From Bacteroidota bacterium (GTDB lineage Bacteria > Bacteroidota > Bacteroidia > B-17B0 > Aurantibacillaceae): a stretch of 64,000 nucleotides of DNA. The stretch covers positions 186,001 to 250,000 of the forward strand of contig JACCXH010000049.1 in assembly GCA_013697245.1 (NCBI GenBank). The letters are read 5' to 3'. Positions 1 through 9,601 of the stretch are shown here, piece after piece. Numbering within the stretch: position 1 is the first letter of the stretch; every line of letters begins with the position of its first letter. Both the position numbers and the translations under genes were made by a program. Below the pieces are notes generated by a model that was not told the DNA's origin, made no database searches, and was given only the letters and a program-made list of their open reading frames with translations.

Positions 1-2
1 AA

Positions 3-470
3 GAGAATGTGAAGCTGCTTGAAAAAACATTAAGAAGTGTTGATGGGCCAATTAAAGCATTTCACTCTGATCTTGAGCAACCGGAAAGAGAAGAGATCAT
101 GCGCGACTTTAAAGCGAAAAAATTAAGAATATTAATAGGTACCGATATTTTATCGCGTGGTATTGATGTGGATGGAATTAGTTTAGTGATAAATTATGAT
201 GCTCCCGGCGATCCTGAAGATTATATTCACCGTATTGGACGTACGGCAAGAGCTTCAAAAGCAGGCGTTGCAATTACATTTATAAATCAATATGATCAGC
301 AAAAATTTGGCCGTATAGAAGCTTTAATGGGTTATGATGTAACAAAGATGCCATTACCTGAAGGTTTAGGTGTTGGCCCGGTTTACGATCCTCATGCTGT
401 AGTTAAAAAACCATCCAAATTTGGCTCTAAACCAAAAGGACGTTTTAATCAAAAAGACAGGAAGAGATAA
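3..470 (+). CDS. DEAD-box RNA helicase, C-terminal part only (5' end outside window)
   Basis: The reading frame is open from the window edge, so only the last 156 codons are present. They encode the end of the RecA-like helicase C domain of a DEAD-box ATP-dependent RNA helicase. Motif V is seen as TDILSRGIDVDG and motif VI as HRIGRTAR (bases 228-251), the arginine-finger motif that contacts ATP. After the helicase fold comes a short basic Lys/Arg/Gly-rich tail, typical of RhlE/CsdA-like bacterial helicases that remodel rRNA or mRNA. A GTG at 9 is in frame but lies in mid-domain and is not a real start. The gene converges on the next one, with no gap between the two stop codons. The exact subfamily cannot be decided without the N-terminal half. 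Confidence 0.93.
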   Translation, partial: ENVKLLEKTLRSVDGPIKAFHSDLEQPEREEIMRDFKAKKLRILIGTDILSRGIDVDGISLVINYDAPGDPEDYIHRIGRTARASKAGVAITFINQYDQQKFGRIEALMGYDVTKMPLPEGLGVGPVYDPHAVVKKPSKFGSKPKGRFNQKDRKR

Positions 471-1025
471 TTATTTCTTTAAGGCTTCTTTTATTTCAAC
501 CAGGACGTTTTTTATATCCTTAAGCAATTCTTCATTTAGAGTTGAAACGTTATTTTCACTTACGTTTGTAGTAAACTGGTATTTTTCTTTCATCACTTTT
601 TCGCGTTGATTTAAGATCTCTACTTTAAATTTTTCAGCGTCGATTATGCCTAACATGCTCATCATATTATTATCATGCTTACCACCGCCGCCACCTGCTG
701 TTTCAATACGTATCAATGTTAAGCCAAAAGAGCGGAGGATAGGCCCACCGTAAAAAGAAAGATCCTGTATATTCTCTAGTGGAATTGTTTTTTCGATATG
801 AAAGATCATACCTTTTGAGAAGCGTAGATTTTTTGTGGTCAATTGGCATTCTAACGTGTGAAAGAATTTGTTACTGATCCATTGCCCTAAGCCACATAAC
901 CAAAATGGTAATAGTAACCAACCAATAATTGAAATGAATAAATAAAATAATACAATTAAAAAAATGTATGTTTTTACCTTTGGATTAAAAACTGCTTTAT
1001 TTAATATTACTTCGTTGTCTATCAT
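471..1025 (-). CDS. PH-domain membrane protein (YdbS/DUF304-like)
   Basis: This 184-residue protein has one long hydrophobic stretch (about residues 17-50, enough for two close membrane passes). A bacterial PH-like beta domain follows (about 52-150), with the pattern LTTKNLRFSKG, then IPLENIQDLSF, then a conserved RIET strand. That arrangement is characteristic of the bPH2/YdbS family, whose biochemical role is poorly known. A Gly-rich loop (GGGGG, about residues 111-115) follows the RIET strand. The last 40 residues are charged and probably helical. The ATG start at 1025 is the only reasonable one. The gene stands alone, convergent with the helicase and separated from porU2 by a short repeat element. 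Function is not inferred beyond membrane association. Confidence 0.8.
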   Translation of the reverse strand: MIDNEVILNKAVFNPKVKTYIFLIVLFYLFISIIGWLLLPFWLCGLGQWISNKFFHTLECQLTTKNLRFSKGMIFHIEKTIPLENIQDLSFYGGPILRSFGLTLIRIETAGGGGGKHDNNMMSMLGIIDAEKFKVEILNQREKVMKEKYQFTTNVSENNVSTLNEELLKDIKNVLVEIKEALKK

Positions 1026-1040
1026 AATTATTCGTTATGC

Positions 1041-1097
1041 CATGGTGAGCTTGTTGAACCATTTTTCGTTTACCCGTCGACGGGCTCAGGGTGACCA
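1041..1097. repeat. Short interspersed inverted repeat
   Basis: The small gap between two minus-strand genes holds an imperfect inverted repeat. The left arm reads GGTGAGCTTGTTGAACC; the right arm, around CGACGGGCTCAGGGTGACC, is its diverged complement. Repeats of this GGTGAGC...GAACC type are, from general knowledge, widespread intergenic elements in Bacteroidota and other phyla. Here it lies between the stop codon of porU2 and the start of the PH-domain gene, so it could act as a transcript 3' structure. Confidence 0.55.
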
Positions 1098-1113
1098 AGT
1101 ATTAGTAAGTAAT

Positions 1114-4100
1114 TTACCGCATCAAAACCATCTTCCCAAAATCCTTCACGAAAAATTTATCGGCATCGTTCGCGGCTTTGTCAATGGTGTTGCCATTTAG
1201 TTTTGTAACAATCTTGTATAAATATACCCCGTTACCCAGTTTATCGCCATAATTGTCTTTACCATCCCAGGCATAATCTGTAATGTTTCTGCCAATATGC
1301 ACATTGCCCAATTCAGATCGCTGGATCTCTCTTACAATTTTACCGGTAATGGTCATAATTTGTATGGTGAATATTTCCGGCACTTCGCTCCCCGTTAGTG
1401 TAAATACAAATTTTGTACTGGTGCTAAATGGGTTAGGGTAGTTTAATATATTCGTAACAGTTGGTTTATTATTGATCTCAAACTGGATCTTATAATCCTG
1501 GCTGCCGGAGTTATTTCGACTTCTGTCTTTTGCCTGTACAATTAACAGGTATTTTCCATCCACAGGAAAGGTGGGATTATAAGTAATGCTGCAACTGTTC
1601 TTTGGCAAGTTGGCCGGTGTAAATTGTAAGCCTTGTGCAAAATAAATACGTTGTTGTAAGCTTTGATTGGGGGCCTGAATAAATACAGAAAAAGAACTTG
1701 TATCGTTCAATGCTAAAAATTTATTTTCATCTTTTAAGGTGACCAAAATAGAAGGTTTTGCAGAAACAATATCTCCGTTTAAAATTCGTATACCGTCAAA
1801 GGTCACATCCAGCAAAGGATTGGTAATGTCTTTTGAAACCTTAAAAGAATACCTGCCAATATTATTGAATTGCGTTTGCTCTTTTTGATATTTTGAATTG
1901 GCCAATGGATTAACATAGATCCATAAAGCATTATTACCAACATACTGGTAACTATTTATTTTTACTGTATCAATAAACACCTGACCTGGCAAAAAAGGTT
2001 TCGATTTCATTTTTTGTGGTAATGGTGTTTTATTACGACTGTTATCTTCTATCCAGTAAGTCACCACTAAACTATCATCAAAATTTTTAACGCCAATATT
2101 TTCAATCGGAAATCTAAAGGTTACTTCATCGCCTTCCTGCAAAGTATCGTTAATGCTCTTAAAGCCTTTTAAAGGATTAATGGCACACTCCGGAGCTTCA
2201 TCATAAATAACCTGCCATTTTTTTAATTGGGGCGAAGTAGTGTTTATATTATCCTTCATAAACGCTACTAATTTTAAATATGGATGCACGTTGGCGTCGG
2301 CATAATTATAAAGGTCTAAAATATCGGTGCTATCCTGAACAAAAGTTTTTAAAGTATCAATTTGCCCATTGGTTCTAATGCCAACAACTTTTAATACTGA
2401 AGTATCGCCGGCTAAAGCATCTACACTTTTTACACGCCAATGTAAACTGTTCCACTTATAAGATGGACCAATTATTTCTGAAGCAACAAAGCCATTACTC
2501 CATCTTGTTTTTATACTATCGTTCAATGTAATAATATCCTGTTTAGTATTTCCTTTTACTTCATGACCCTGGCCGGCGGTCATTCCTTTTTTCCCAAATA
2601 AGATATAAGGCACGGTATCTGAGGTGGTTCTAATTGATACAGCACCAATACTTTCAAAAGCATTATATAAAGAATTAGGATAGGTTGTTATTTGCGCATA
2701 ACCCGGTATTGTTGCACCCATTGTATATGCCAAAACATAATTGTTGGCTGGAATGGCATTTAAAAAATTTTGCATGCTGTTTTGCCAATTAGTAAATCCA
2801 CAATAATTAGATGCGCCAAATGAGTATACATGCAACACTTGGTTATCGACGCAAACACAATTACTGTAGGTGCCCGGGCCAGAAAGTGGCCAGTTAACAC
2901 TTACAACATCATCGGGTTTGCCGCTGATAGAATCAAATACGGCAAAGTTCCAACCGTCCGGCCCACAACCCCAGCTTGAAAGTGTAAGGTTATTAAAAAA
3001 GAAATTGATGCTCGTGGAAAAAATATTTGGGTAAATACCATTACGGCAAGCAATACTTTGCTTGTTATTTTCAAAAACAAATTTCCTCAAAGCTTTTTTA
3101 TAACTCACAAATTGATAATTATCATTTTTGAATTGATGAAAATGTGCCTGCGCCCAGCCACGTTTGGTACCAATTGTTTGGAAAGAGCTCTCACGCCAGA
3201 TAAATGGTGTGGTTGGCATAGTGCTATCTCTACTCACACGCCAAAAATAAACGGTGCTGTCGGCAAAGGGTAAATTAACCATCCATTCTATCACGCCGCC
3301 GCTGCTGGTTATTAAAGTTGATTGTATAGGACTTAAAAATTTATCGCAGGTGTCTAACTGAAAACGGTAAGATGCCACCGGTGCAAATGGATCGGTTGTA
3401 GAGGCTTTTAATGTTATGGAGCTTGTTTTGGGGACTATTGCATATTTGTATGGATATACCGGCACTACGTCACCGCCGGGAATAAATATATCAACGGTTC
3501 CGAGAGTGCTATTGTTTGTTTCTATACTTTCGCTTATCTCGTTAAATTCATCCAGCTTTACTTTAAATTTATTTAAACCAATGCCCCGGTTAAAATCTAT
3601 TTGGGTATAAAAAACCAGGCTATCTTTAAAGAAGGGAGCCAGTTTACGCTTAAATATAATATTAGAATCGCCGTTTGGAAAATAACGTTCTACTTTTACA
3701 AAAATAGAATCGCTTACAGCTTTTCCTAAATTTTTCATGTGAATGCTTAAACCCAAAGAATCAGTGTATTTTTTTGTATTAAAAACAACATCACTATTTT
3801 TAATTTGATAATCGGGTAGGGCACCAACACTTATTTTTAAAGATGGGTCACCATGCAGTGTCATATCAAGGCTTGTGAACTGTGTTACTTTATCAAAAGA
3901 AAGGGCATTATTAACTGCAGCTTCTTTAATTACATCACCAATACCTTTATTGTATTGTGTTTTTGAAAGTGCATTATAGAACCAATTATTGTAAGTGTTA
4001 AGTGCATGAACAAAACCAAGGGAGGTTGCTGCTAAAAACCCGATGCTGCCTTTTTGATTTGAAAAAACAAATTTTTCACTTACAGAGATCCGGCCGGGGA

Positions 4101-6132
4101 TATGAATATTACCGGAGTAACAAGAGTTAGCAATCACAAAGGGATATTTACCTGCGTTATTATAAAGTTCGGGATCGTCAATTGCTTGGTCAAATCCTTG
4201 TTCGGAGCCATGTCCAAAAAAATTGATCAAAGCCGCGCCATTACTAATAATGCCTTTTATACTATCGCTGATAGAGGTTTGAATGGGTGCTGTCGTATTT
4301 TTCTTAAATGTAAATACTTCGCCACCAAAAAGTGTATCCTTAATTATTTGTTCATAGCTTGCCATATAGGAGCTTAATAAATTGGAAAGGCTTGTTTCAT
4401 CACCACCAACAAAATGTAGTACGCGCTTTTTCCAATCAGCGGGAGCAGCACTTTCATGCTGTTGCACTTTAGCCAAATAAATATTTACATCCGTGTTAGA
4501 TACGGCCGCAATCCTTCCAATGGGTATCTCAGGTGCAAAAGTATTCAAGTTGGTAGGCGACAGAACAGAAGTTAACAGGTTATCGCAACTTGGTATACCC
4601 ATGGTGGGAACTAAATTTAAGGATTGCGTTGTGGCACCTAACGCATCGCAGCCAACAGCTTTGCCAATTATAAAAACATATCTTGGAGGGGCAGGTAAAC
4701 TATCTTTTAAAAATTTGCAAAAACGTTTAATAGCTATTGGATGTTTATTTACACCATAACCAAACTGTTCATACAACTCATCTACATTTGCCGAAATAAC
4801 GCTATAAGCGCCTCCTGCAAATGTTTGACGATAATTTTTATAGGCAGTTGCACCGCTTTGCAAACTTTTATGATAAATTATAACAAACGGATTTGCAGAT
4901 GGAAAATTCTTGAAATTTGTAAAAGTCCCGGTTTGATTTACCGGTCGTAACGAAGTAACGGCAATTGTTTGTGATTCGGCAGCTATAATACAAAGTTTGC
5001 GTCCCGTGCCATTTGGTATAACCACTCGTACTTGGGGTGTGGCTGTTATTTTGGTGGTGATCTTTTTATTATTACTTACGTCATACATTAAAACGTTAGC
5101 GGACGCAGCGAGGTTAAAATTTGAAAGATTAAAGAAGGTTTTAGGAAAAGAAGAATGATCATCTACAAATAATTTATAGAATGATTTGTTGTTTAGGTCA
5201 GGTAATTGTGGATGAAAATAATTAATATAATGCAACATGGTGCTGTTATTGATTAGCGCTAAAGAGGGAACAGCCACAGAGCTTAAAGAAATATTGGTGG
5301 TATTATTTGTGTTTTGCGAACTTAAAGTAAAGGTTCGCCTTACAGGTAAATAACCCTGAAAAATGGTGTCGGCTAATTGTATGCTTGTATTGTTCTGATC
5401 GGTATAAAATGTTTTTATTTGATGATCTTTATAATAGCTATAATCAATACTTAAACCTGAATAATTTATAGATAAATAAACCGGTAAATTAGTAGCTGTA
5501 TACGTATTTAAATTTGAAAAAGCGGTACTTATACTGTTTCCCTTATCAAACGAAAGTCCTTTGCCCTCTGCCTGCGTGTAGCATGGATTGCTGGCACCTG
5601 AATTATATTCAGCTACCGGATTATAAACGGAAGCGCCTGTAAATATTTTTTCTGAATAAAAATAATTACCGGTGGGATAAGAAGCGGCTGTTGTATCAGT
5701 TTCTAAAATGTAACGTTTGTTTGCTGTAAGATTATTTACTGTAAGAAAACCATAAATGGTATCATTAAAAATTGGCGCATAAGGATTTGGAAGATAATTG
5801 ATGCCCGTATAAATTAAGGAGTCAACTTCACCAATTGCAGGATTAACATAGAACTCCAAATAATCACCAATATTGATCTTATTATCTGCTTCGCCATTAA
5901 TGAAAAGATGTTTTTCTTTTCCTTTTACAAATAATTGTAAGTTTTTAGGATTGAGTGTATTTAAGTTAAAGTAAGTTGAAAGCGTTGTTGAATCAATTCT
6001 ATAAATGCCTTCTTTGGCAATTGGGAATTTATAATACTGCTGAGAATAGTTTATCCAATCATTACCATAACTCTGGGCTTTAATGGTAAATGCAACAAAA
6101 CAAAATATGCTTATTGCGAGTAGTTTTCTCAC
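1114..6132 (-). CDS. porU2: Putative type IX secretion sortase PorU2 (C25 peptidase)
   Basis: This 1672-residue secreted protein has a signal peptide (MRKLLAISIFCFVAF, cleaved after KAQ). An N-terminal beta-rich region is followed by a gingipain-type C25 cysteine peptidase domain at about residues 412-770. The catalytic pair is visible: His641 in FFGHGSEQGF and Cys671 in ANSCYSGN. A long CARDB/Ig-like region follows, and a FlgD-like beta domain ends the chain (WDGKDNYGDKLGNGVYLYKI). PorU sortases cut off C-terminal signals of T9SS cargo and attach A-LPS. At about 1670 residues this is longer than classical PorU (about 1100-1300) and fits the PorU2 class. The start is GTG, overlapping the porV2 stop by 4 bases (GTGA), so translation is probably coupled. 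The alternative, a C25 protease that is cargo rather than machinery, is less likely given the PorV-like neighbour. Confidence 0.85.
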   Translation of the reverse strand: MRKLLAISIFCFVAFTIKAQSYGNDWINYSQQYYKFPIAKEGIYRIDSTTLSTYFNLNTLNPKNLQLFVKGKEKHLFINGEADNKINIGDYLEFYVNPAIGEVDSLIYTGINYLPNPYAPIFNDTIYGFLTVNNLTANKRYILETDTTAASYPTGNYFYSEKIFTGASVYNPVAEYNSGASNPCYTQAEGKGLSFDKGNSISTAFSNLNTYTATNLPVYLSINYSGLSIDYSYYKDHQIKTFYTDQNNTSIQLADTIFQGYLPVRRTFTLSSQNTNNTTNISLSSVAVPSLALINNSTMLHYINYFHPQLPDLNNKSFYKLFVDDHSSFPKTFFNLSNFNLAASANVLMYDVSNNKKITTKITATPQVRVVIPNGTGRKLCIIAAESQTIAVTSLRPVNQTGTFTNFKNFPSANPFVIIYHKSLQSGATAYKNYRQTFAGGAYSVISANVDELYEQFGYGVNKHPIAIKRFCKFLKDSLPAPPRYVFIIGKAVGCDALGATTQSLNLVPTMGIPSCDNLLTSVLSPTNLNTFAPEIPIGRIAAVSNTDVNIYLAKVQQHESAAPADWKKRVLHFVGGDETSLSNLLSSYMASYEQIIKDTLFGGEVFTFKKNTTAPIQTSISDSIKGIISNGAALINFFGHGSEQGFDQAIDDPELYNNAGKYPFVIANSCYSGNIHIPGRISVSEKFVFSNQKGSIGFLAATSLGFVHALNTYNNWFYNALSKTQYNKGIGDVIKEAAVNNALSFDKVTQFTSLDMTLHGDPSLKISVGALPDYQIKNSDVVFNTKKYTDSLGLSIHMKNLGKAVSDSIFVKVERYFPNGDSNIIFKRKLAPFFKDSLVFYTQIDFNRGIGLNKFKVKLDEFNEISESIETNNSTLGTVDIFIPGGDVVPVYPYKYAIVPKTSSITLKASTTDPFAPVASYRFQLDTCDKFLSPIQSTLITSSGGVIEWMVNLPFADSTVYFWRVSRDSTMPTTPFIWRESSFQTIGTKRGWAQAHFHQFKNDNYQFVSYKKALRKFVFENNKQSIACRNGIYPNIFSTSINFFFNNLTLSSWGCGPDGWNFAVFDSISGKPDDVVSVNWPLSGPGTYSNCVCVDNQVLHVYSFGASNYCGFTNWQNSMQNFLNAIPANNYVLAYTMGATIPGYAQITTYPNSLYNAFESIGAVSIRTTSDTVPYILFGKKGMTAGQGHEVKGNTKQDIITLNDSIKTRWSNGFVASEIIGPSYKWNSLHWRVKSVDALAGDTSVLKVVGIRTNGQIDTLKTFVQDSTDILDLYNYADANVHPYLKLVAFMKDNINTTSPQLKKWQVIYDEAPECAINPLKGFKSINDTLQEGDEVTFRFPIENIGVKNFDDSLVVTYWIEDNSRNKTPLPQKMKSKPFLPGQVFIDTVKINSYQYVGNNALWIYVNPLANSKYQKEQTQFNNIGRYSFKVSKDITNPLLDVTFDGIRILNGDIVSAKPSILVTLKDENKFLALNDTSSFSVFIQAPNQSLQQRIYFAQGLQFTPANLPKNSCSITYNPTFPVDGKYLLIVQAKDRSRNNSGSQDYKIQFEINNKPTVTNILNYPNPFSTSTKFVFTLTGSEVPEIFTIQIMTITGKIVREIQRSELGNVHIGRNITDYAWDGKDNYGDKLGNGVYLYKIVTKLNGNTIDKAANDADKFFVKDFGKMVLMR

Positions 6133-7211
6133 TTGTTCATTTTTTTATTGATATCAATTTTTAATGAAAAAATATTTGAATACAAGGCAATTGACCTATC
6201 GCCAATATCGGTTAGTGCATAATCTAAAGTAAAGATCTTATATTTAACGCCTACACCAAAGTTGGGTTGAAAGGTAGTGATGTATTTAGTAGCATCATCG
6301 CTTAATTGTTTTTGAATGTTGCCAATACCGCCCCTTAAATACACAAAACCTTTATAACCAATTTCTGTTCCTAAGGCTGGCTCTAAACTCCAGAAATTAG
6401 TTTTAACCACAGTATTTCTTTTTCCGTCAAACGTATTTATTAAATTTAATTCTCCTAAAACAGAGATCCTGTCTTTCCAGAATAAAAAATTTCTAGCGGC
6501 TCCTAAAATTAATTTTGGGGCGGTTACTTCTACTGATGAGGATGGAATTTCGTTACCAGTTTGTTGGAAGGTAGCAATATCTTTATCGCTTAAATTATAA
6601 CTCCATGCATTAAAAGTTCCGGTTACATCTCTTGCCATAGCAGCAAATTTCCAGCTTTTATAATTGTATTTTGCCCCGGCATCTAAACCAAAGCCCCAGG
6701 CACCTCCAAATTGGCCAAGCTTACGGCGAATAATCTTAAAATTTCCGCCTACTTCAACACCTTTTAATTTTGGAATTTTGCGGGCATAACTTAATAAGGC
6801 AGCAAAATCAACAGCGTTAAAAGTGGTTATGCGGTTATAATCTACATTGCCATTCGCATCTACAAGATCAAGTGTATTTGGGATATTATCTACGCCAAAG
6901 CGCAAAATAGATATCCCCGCCACACTGTTACTGTCTATTCTTTTTGAAACACCTATGTAATCGTATTTAGCAATGCCGGCAAAGTATTCGGCATGCATTA
7001 AACTTACTTCAATATCACTTTTTTGTTTTAACAAGCCGGCAGGGTTCCAGTAACCTGAATTAACACCTTCAACACTGGCCACGTTAGCATTTCCCATACC
7101 AAGGGCACGCGCGCCAACACCAATATTTAAGAATTCGTTACTGTATTTACGAAATTGTGCTTTTGAAACCAGCGAAAACACTACTAAAAAGAGAAAAAGA
7201 GACTTTTGCAT
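6129..7211 (-). CDS. porV2: Putative T9SS outer-membrane protein PorV2 (PorV/PorQ family)
   Basis: This 360-residue protein has a signal peptide ending in SKAQ, then a FadL-like outer-membrane beta-barrel of the PorV/PorQ family. Family signatures are visible near the N terminus: GARALGMGNA followed by YWNPAGL, and a chain of alternating amphipathic strands to the C terminus. In classical T9SS, PorV shuttles cargo from the translocon to the PorU sortase. The direct upstream position and 4-base overlap with the C25 peptidase gene support a PorU2/PorV2 couple made from one transcript. The ATG at 7211 follows a short leader, so this is the first gene of the pair. It could also be annotated simply as a PorV/PorQ family protein. 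Confidence 0.85.
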   Translation of the reverse strand: MQKSLFLFLVVFSLVSKAQFRKYSNEFLNIGVGARALGMGNANVASVEGVNSGYWNPAGLLKQKSDIEVSLMHAEYFAGIAKYDYIGVSKRIDSNSVAGISILRFGVDNIPNTLDLVDANGNVDYNRITTFNAVDFAALLSYARKIPKLKGVEVGGNFKIIRRKLGQFGGAWGFGLDAGAKYNYKSWKFAAMARDVTGTFNAWSYNLSDKDIATFQQTGNEIPSSSVEVTAPKLILGAARNFLFWKDRISVLGELNLINTFDGKRNTVVKTNFWSLEPALGTEIGYKGFVYLRGGIGNIQKQLSDDATKYITTFQPNFGVGVKYKIFTLDYALTDIGDRSIALYSNIFSLKIDINKKMNK

Positions 7212-7252
7212 ATCCAGTTACTAAAATTAAGCTAAAAAAATGAAATTCTACT

Positions 7253-8197
7253 CTATTTTAACGAAATAGTAGCTATTTTATTGTTGAAAACTGTACAAAA
7301 ATAACGGGTATATTTTTCGGCTCCTAAATAGTTTAAATGATAATGGTCAATGAACAATTGCCGTTGGTTACAGAAGACTAAGGAGGAAAGATCGTAATAA
7401 CAGATGTTATTAATTTTGGCGATATTTTGCATTTGGTTTACGATCTGTTGCTTGTTGCAAAGGTCAATTTTACCTCCTCCAAAAATTGGTGAACTTACTA
7501 ATGTTACTTGCGTATTATTTTGCTTACAAATAGAGATGATGGAATCGATGTAATCGCGATTAGTCTTGTGACAGAATGAAAAATAAGGTTCAATGTGCAC
7601 AAATTTTAGAGCTGGCCGTAACGATTCTTTAAAATAACCTTTGTAATACAAACTATCTATTTGGTTTGGGATATTTAACCAACCATGCAAACTGGTACTT
7701 ATATTTTTGAAACCCGTAAACGGAAAAGAATAATAAGCATCGTAATAAAAATGATTCATGCGCGCATCGACTTTACTGAATTGGGAGCGCAGTTCTTTAT
7801 TGGATAAATAAGGAAAATAATTATTGAATTCTTTTATCTCAGTATTCTTATATTTTAAATAATGATAGTCTATCTCGTAAATTAAATAATGAGGCGCTTT
7901 ACTGTTTTGTAAATAGGTTTTTAAGGCAGCGAAAGCTATTTGAGGGTTAGCACCGGCTAAACTTAAATTAAAAGAGTTTGCACCCGTTAAACTATCAAAT
8001 ACACGGGTGTCGTAATGCATTTCTGCTCTTGATGAGCCGAGAAAAAGTACATTAAAATTATTTTTCTTAAAAAATGCGGTATTATATTTATCATAATAAC
8101 CTTCTTTTTGCTTTAATAAACCTTTGTAATGCAGGTATCTTAAGCCATAGAGCAGGGTAGTGGTAATTAAGAAATATATAATTATTTTTTTTATCAA
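7253..8197 (-). CDS. SGNH/DltD-like membrane-anchored protein paired with MBOAT
   Basis: This 314-residue protein has one N-terminal membrane anchor (about residues 3-20) and an extracytoplasmic SGNH-hydrolase-like domain. Block I is seen as FLGSSRAEMHYD, with the nucleophile Ser in GSSR. The Asp-His block near the C terminus is DHYHLN. Proteins of this kind (DltD, AlgJ/AlgX-like) commonly act with an MBOAT protein in O-acylating a surface polymer. The gene begins with TTG inside the MBOAT stop (TTGA overlap of 4 bases), so the two are translationally coupled. The acyl acceptor cannot be told from sequence; a cell-surface polysaccharide is the likely one. It could act as an esterase rather than a transferase. 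Confidence 0.75.
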   Translation of the reverse strand: MIKKIIIYFLITTTLLYGLRYLHYKGLLKQKEGYYDKYNTAFFKKNNFNVLFLGSSRAEMHYDTRVFDSLTGANSFNLSLAGANPQIAFAALKTYLQNSKAPHYLIYEIDYHYLKYKNTEIKEFNNYFPYLSNKELRSQFSKVDARMNHFYYDAYYSFPFTGFKNISTSLHGWLNIPNQIDSLYYKGYFKESLRPALKFVHIEPYFSFCHKTNRDYIDSIISICKQNNTQVTLVSSPIFGGGKIDLCNKQQIVNQMQNIAKINNICYYDLSSLVFCNQRQLFIDHYHLNYLGAEKYTRYFCTVFNNKIATISLK

Positions 8198-9600
8198 AAC
8201 TGGAAATAAATAAATGTGTTAGCCGAAAAATTGCCCAAAATAAATATGAGTATAACAAAAAAGATGTAAACTGTTGGCTTTAAAAAAGCATAAGTTGTTT
8301 TATGTTTATTAATTATAGCATATTCTTCGTTGACCTCTTTCATAAATAAAATAAAGATCGAAAAAGCCATGATCACAAAGTAAAGCCGGTCCTGGTATGA
8401 AAGTAAAGCCTGCAATGAAAAATTCCATGACCCGAAAGAGAAAATACTTTTATAAATAGATCTAAGATCTAAAAAAGAATTTGCCCTGAACGCAATAAGT
8501 GTTGCGGTGTGAAAGCCCAGTAAATATAAGTGTCCAAGGAAGGCAGGAACTTTTACCGCTGGAAATTTTTTGCGGAGCAAAACTTCTGCAATATAGAACA
8601 GCCCATGTAACGTGCCCCAAATAATAAAGGTAATATTGGCGCCATGCCAAAAGCTGCTAATAACAAACACTAAAAATATATTTAAGAGCCAGCGGTTGTA
8701 AGTTACGCGATTACCACCCATACCAATATATAAATAATCTCTAAACCAGGTGGTAATACTTATGTGATTTCGTTGCCAGAATTCGTGCAACGATCTTGAA
8801 AATAAAGGTCTGCGCCAATTTAGCGTTAAATTAATATTAAATAATTTGGCGACGCCGGTAGCAATATCGCTGTAACCGCTAAAATCACAATACACCTGTA
8901 TCACAAATAAAAAGCCGGCCAGTAAAAGCTCAAAACCACTAAAAGCTGTTACATTATTAAAAACGGGTGTTACAATTAAATTTAAATTATCGGCAATTAC
9001 CAGTTTTTTGAAATAACCCCAAATTACCAGTGTTGCAAATTGTTGCCAATTTATATTCTTAAAATAAGTAATGATCTTAAATTGAGGCATTAGGTCGTTA
9101 TACCTTACAATTGGCCCGGCTACCATGTGTGGAAAAAAAGAAACGAACAGTAAAAAATCTGAGAATTTATCGTCTGCCCTGTACTTTCCTCTATAAACAT
9201 CGATAGTGTAGCTAAGTGATTGAAAAGTATAAAAAGATAATCCTGCGGGAATAATGAACTGATTTAAGATAGAAGATTTAAGATCTAAGATTTCTACCGA
9301 GCTGTTATAAAAGAAAACAAAATATTTATAAATAAATAAAACACCCAGGTTACCGGCTAAGCTTAATGCTAAAAATATTTTCTTTCGCTTTTGTTTTTCG
9401 GTGGCTGAGATCTGTTTTGCTAATAGGTAATCTGCCGCTGATGTGCCAATTAAAAGCAAAAGAAACCAGGGATTGTAACTATAATAAAAATAATAGGAGG
9501 CAAGTAATAAAAAGTAATTACGGTATTTAGGTGGCGTGATCCAGTAAAGAATAAAAACAATGGGTAAAAAAACTGTAAATATGAGCGAGTTAAATAACAA
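8194..9600 (-). CDS. MBOAT family O-acyltransferase (AlgI/DltB-like)
   Basis: This 468-residue integral membrane protein has about ten hydrophobic segments and the AlgI/DltB hallmarks: HEFWQRNHISITTWFRDYLY in the middle and SSFWHGANITF with the presumed catalytic His319. The start is TTG followed by LFNSLIF, which matches the usual MLFNS opening of the family. Such proteins move an acyl group across the inner membrane for O-acetylation of exported polysaccharide. It overlaps the downstream SGNH/DltD-like gene by 4 bases and starts 1 base past the arfB stop codon, so the three may share a transcript. The family assignment is secure; the polymer modified is unknown. Confidence 0.92.
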   Translation of the reverse strand: MLFNSLIFTVFLPIVFILYWITPPKYRNYFLLLASYYFYYSYNPWFLLLLIGTSAADYLLAKQISATEKQKRKKIFLALSLAGNLGVLFIYKYFVFFYNSSVEILDLKSSILNQFIIPAGLSFYTFQSLSYTIDVYRGKYRADDKFSDFLLFVSFFPHMVAGPIVRYNDLMPQFKIITYFKNINWQQFATLVIWGYFKKLVIADNLNLIVTPVFNNVTAFSGFELLLAGFLFVIQVYCDFSGYSDIATGVAKLFNINLTLNWRRPLFSRSLHEFWQRNHISITTWFRDYLYIGMGGNRVTYNRWLLNIFLVFVISSFWHGANITFIIWGTLHGLFYIAEVLLRKKFPAVKVPAFLGHLYLLGFHTATLIAFRANSFLDLRSIYKSIFSFGSWNFSLQALLSYQDRLYFVIMAFSIFILFMKEVNEEYAIINKHKTTYAFLKPTVYIFFVILIFILGNFSANTFIYFQF

Positions 9601-9601
9601 A

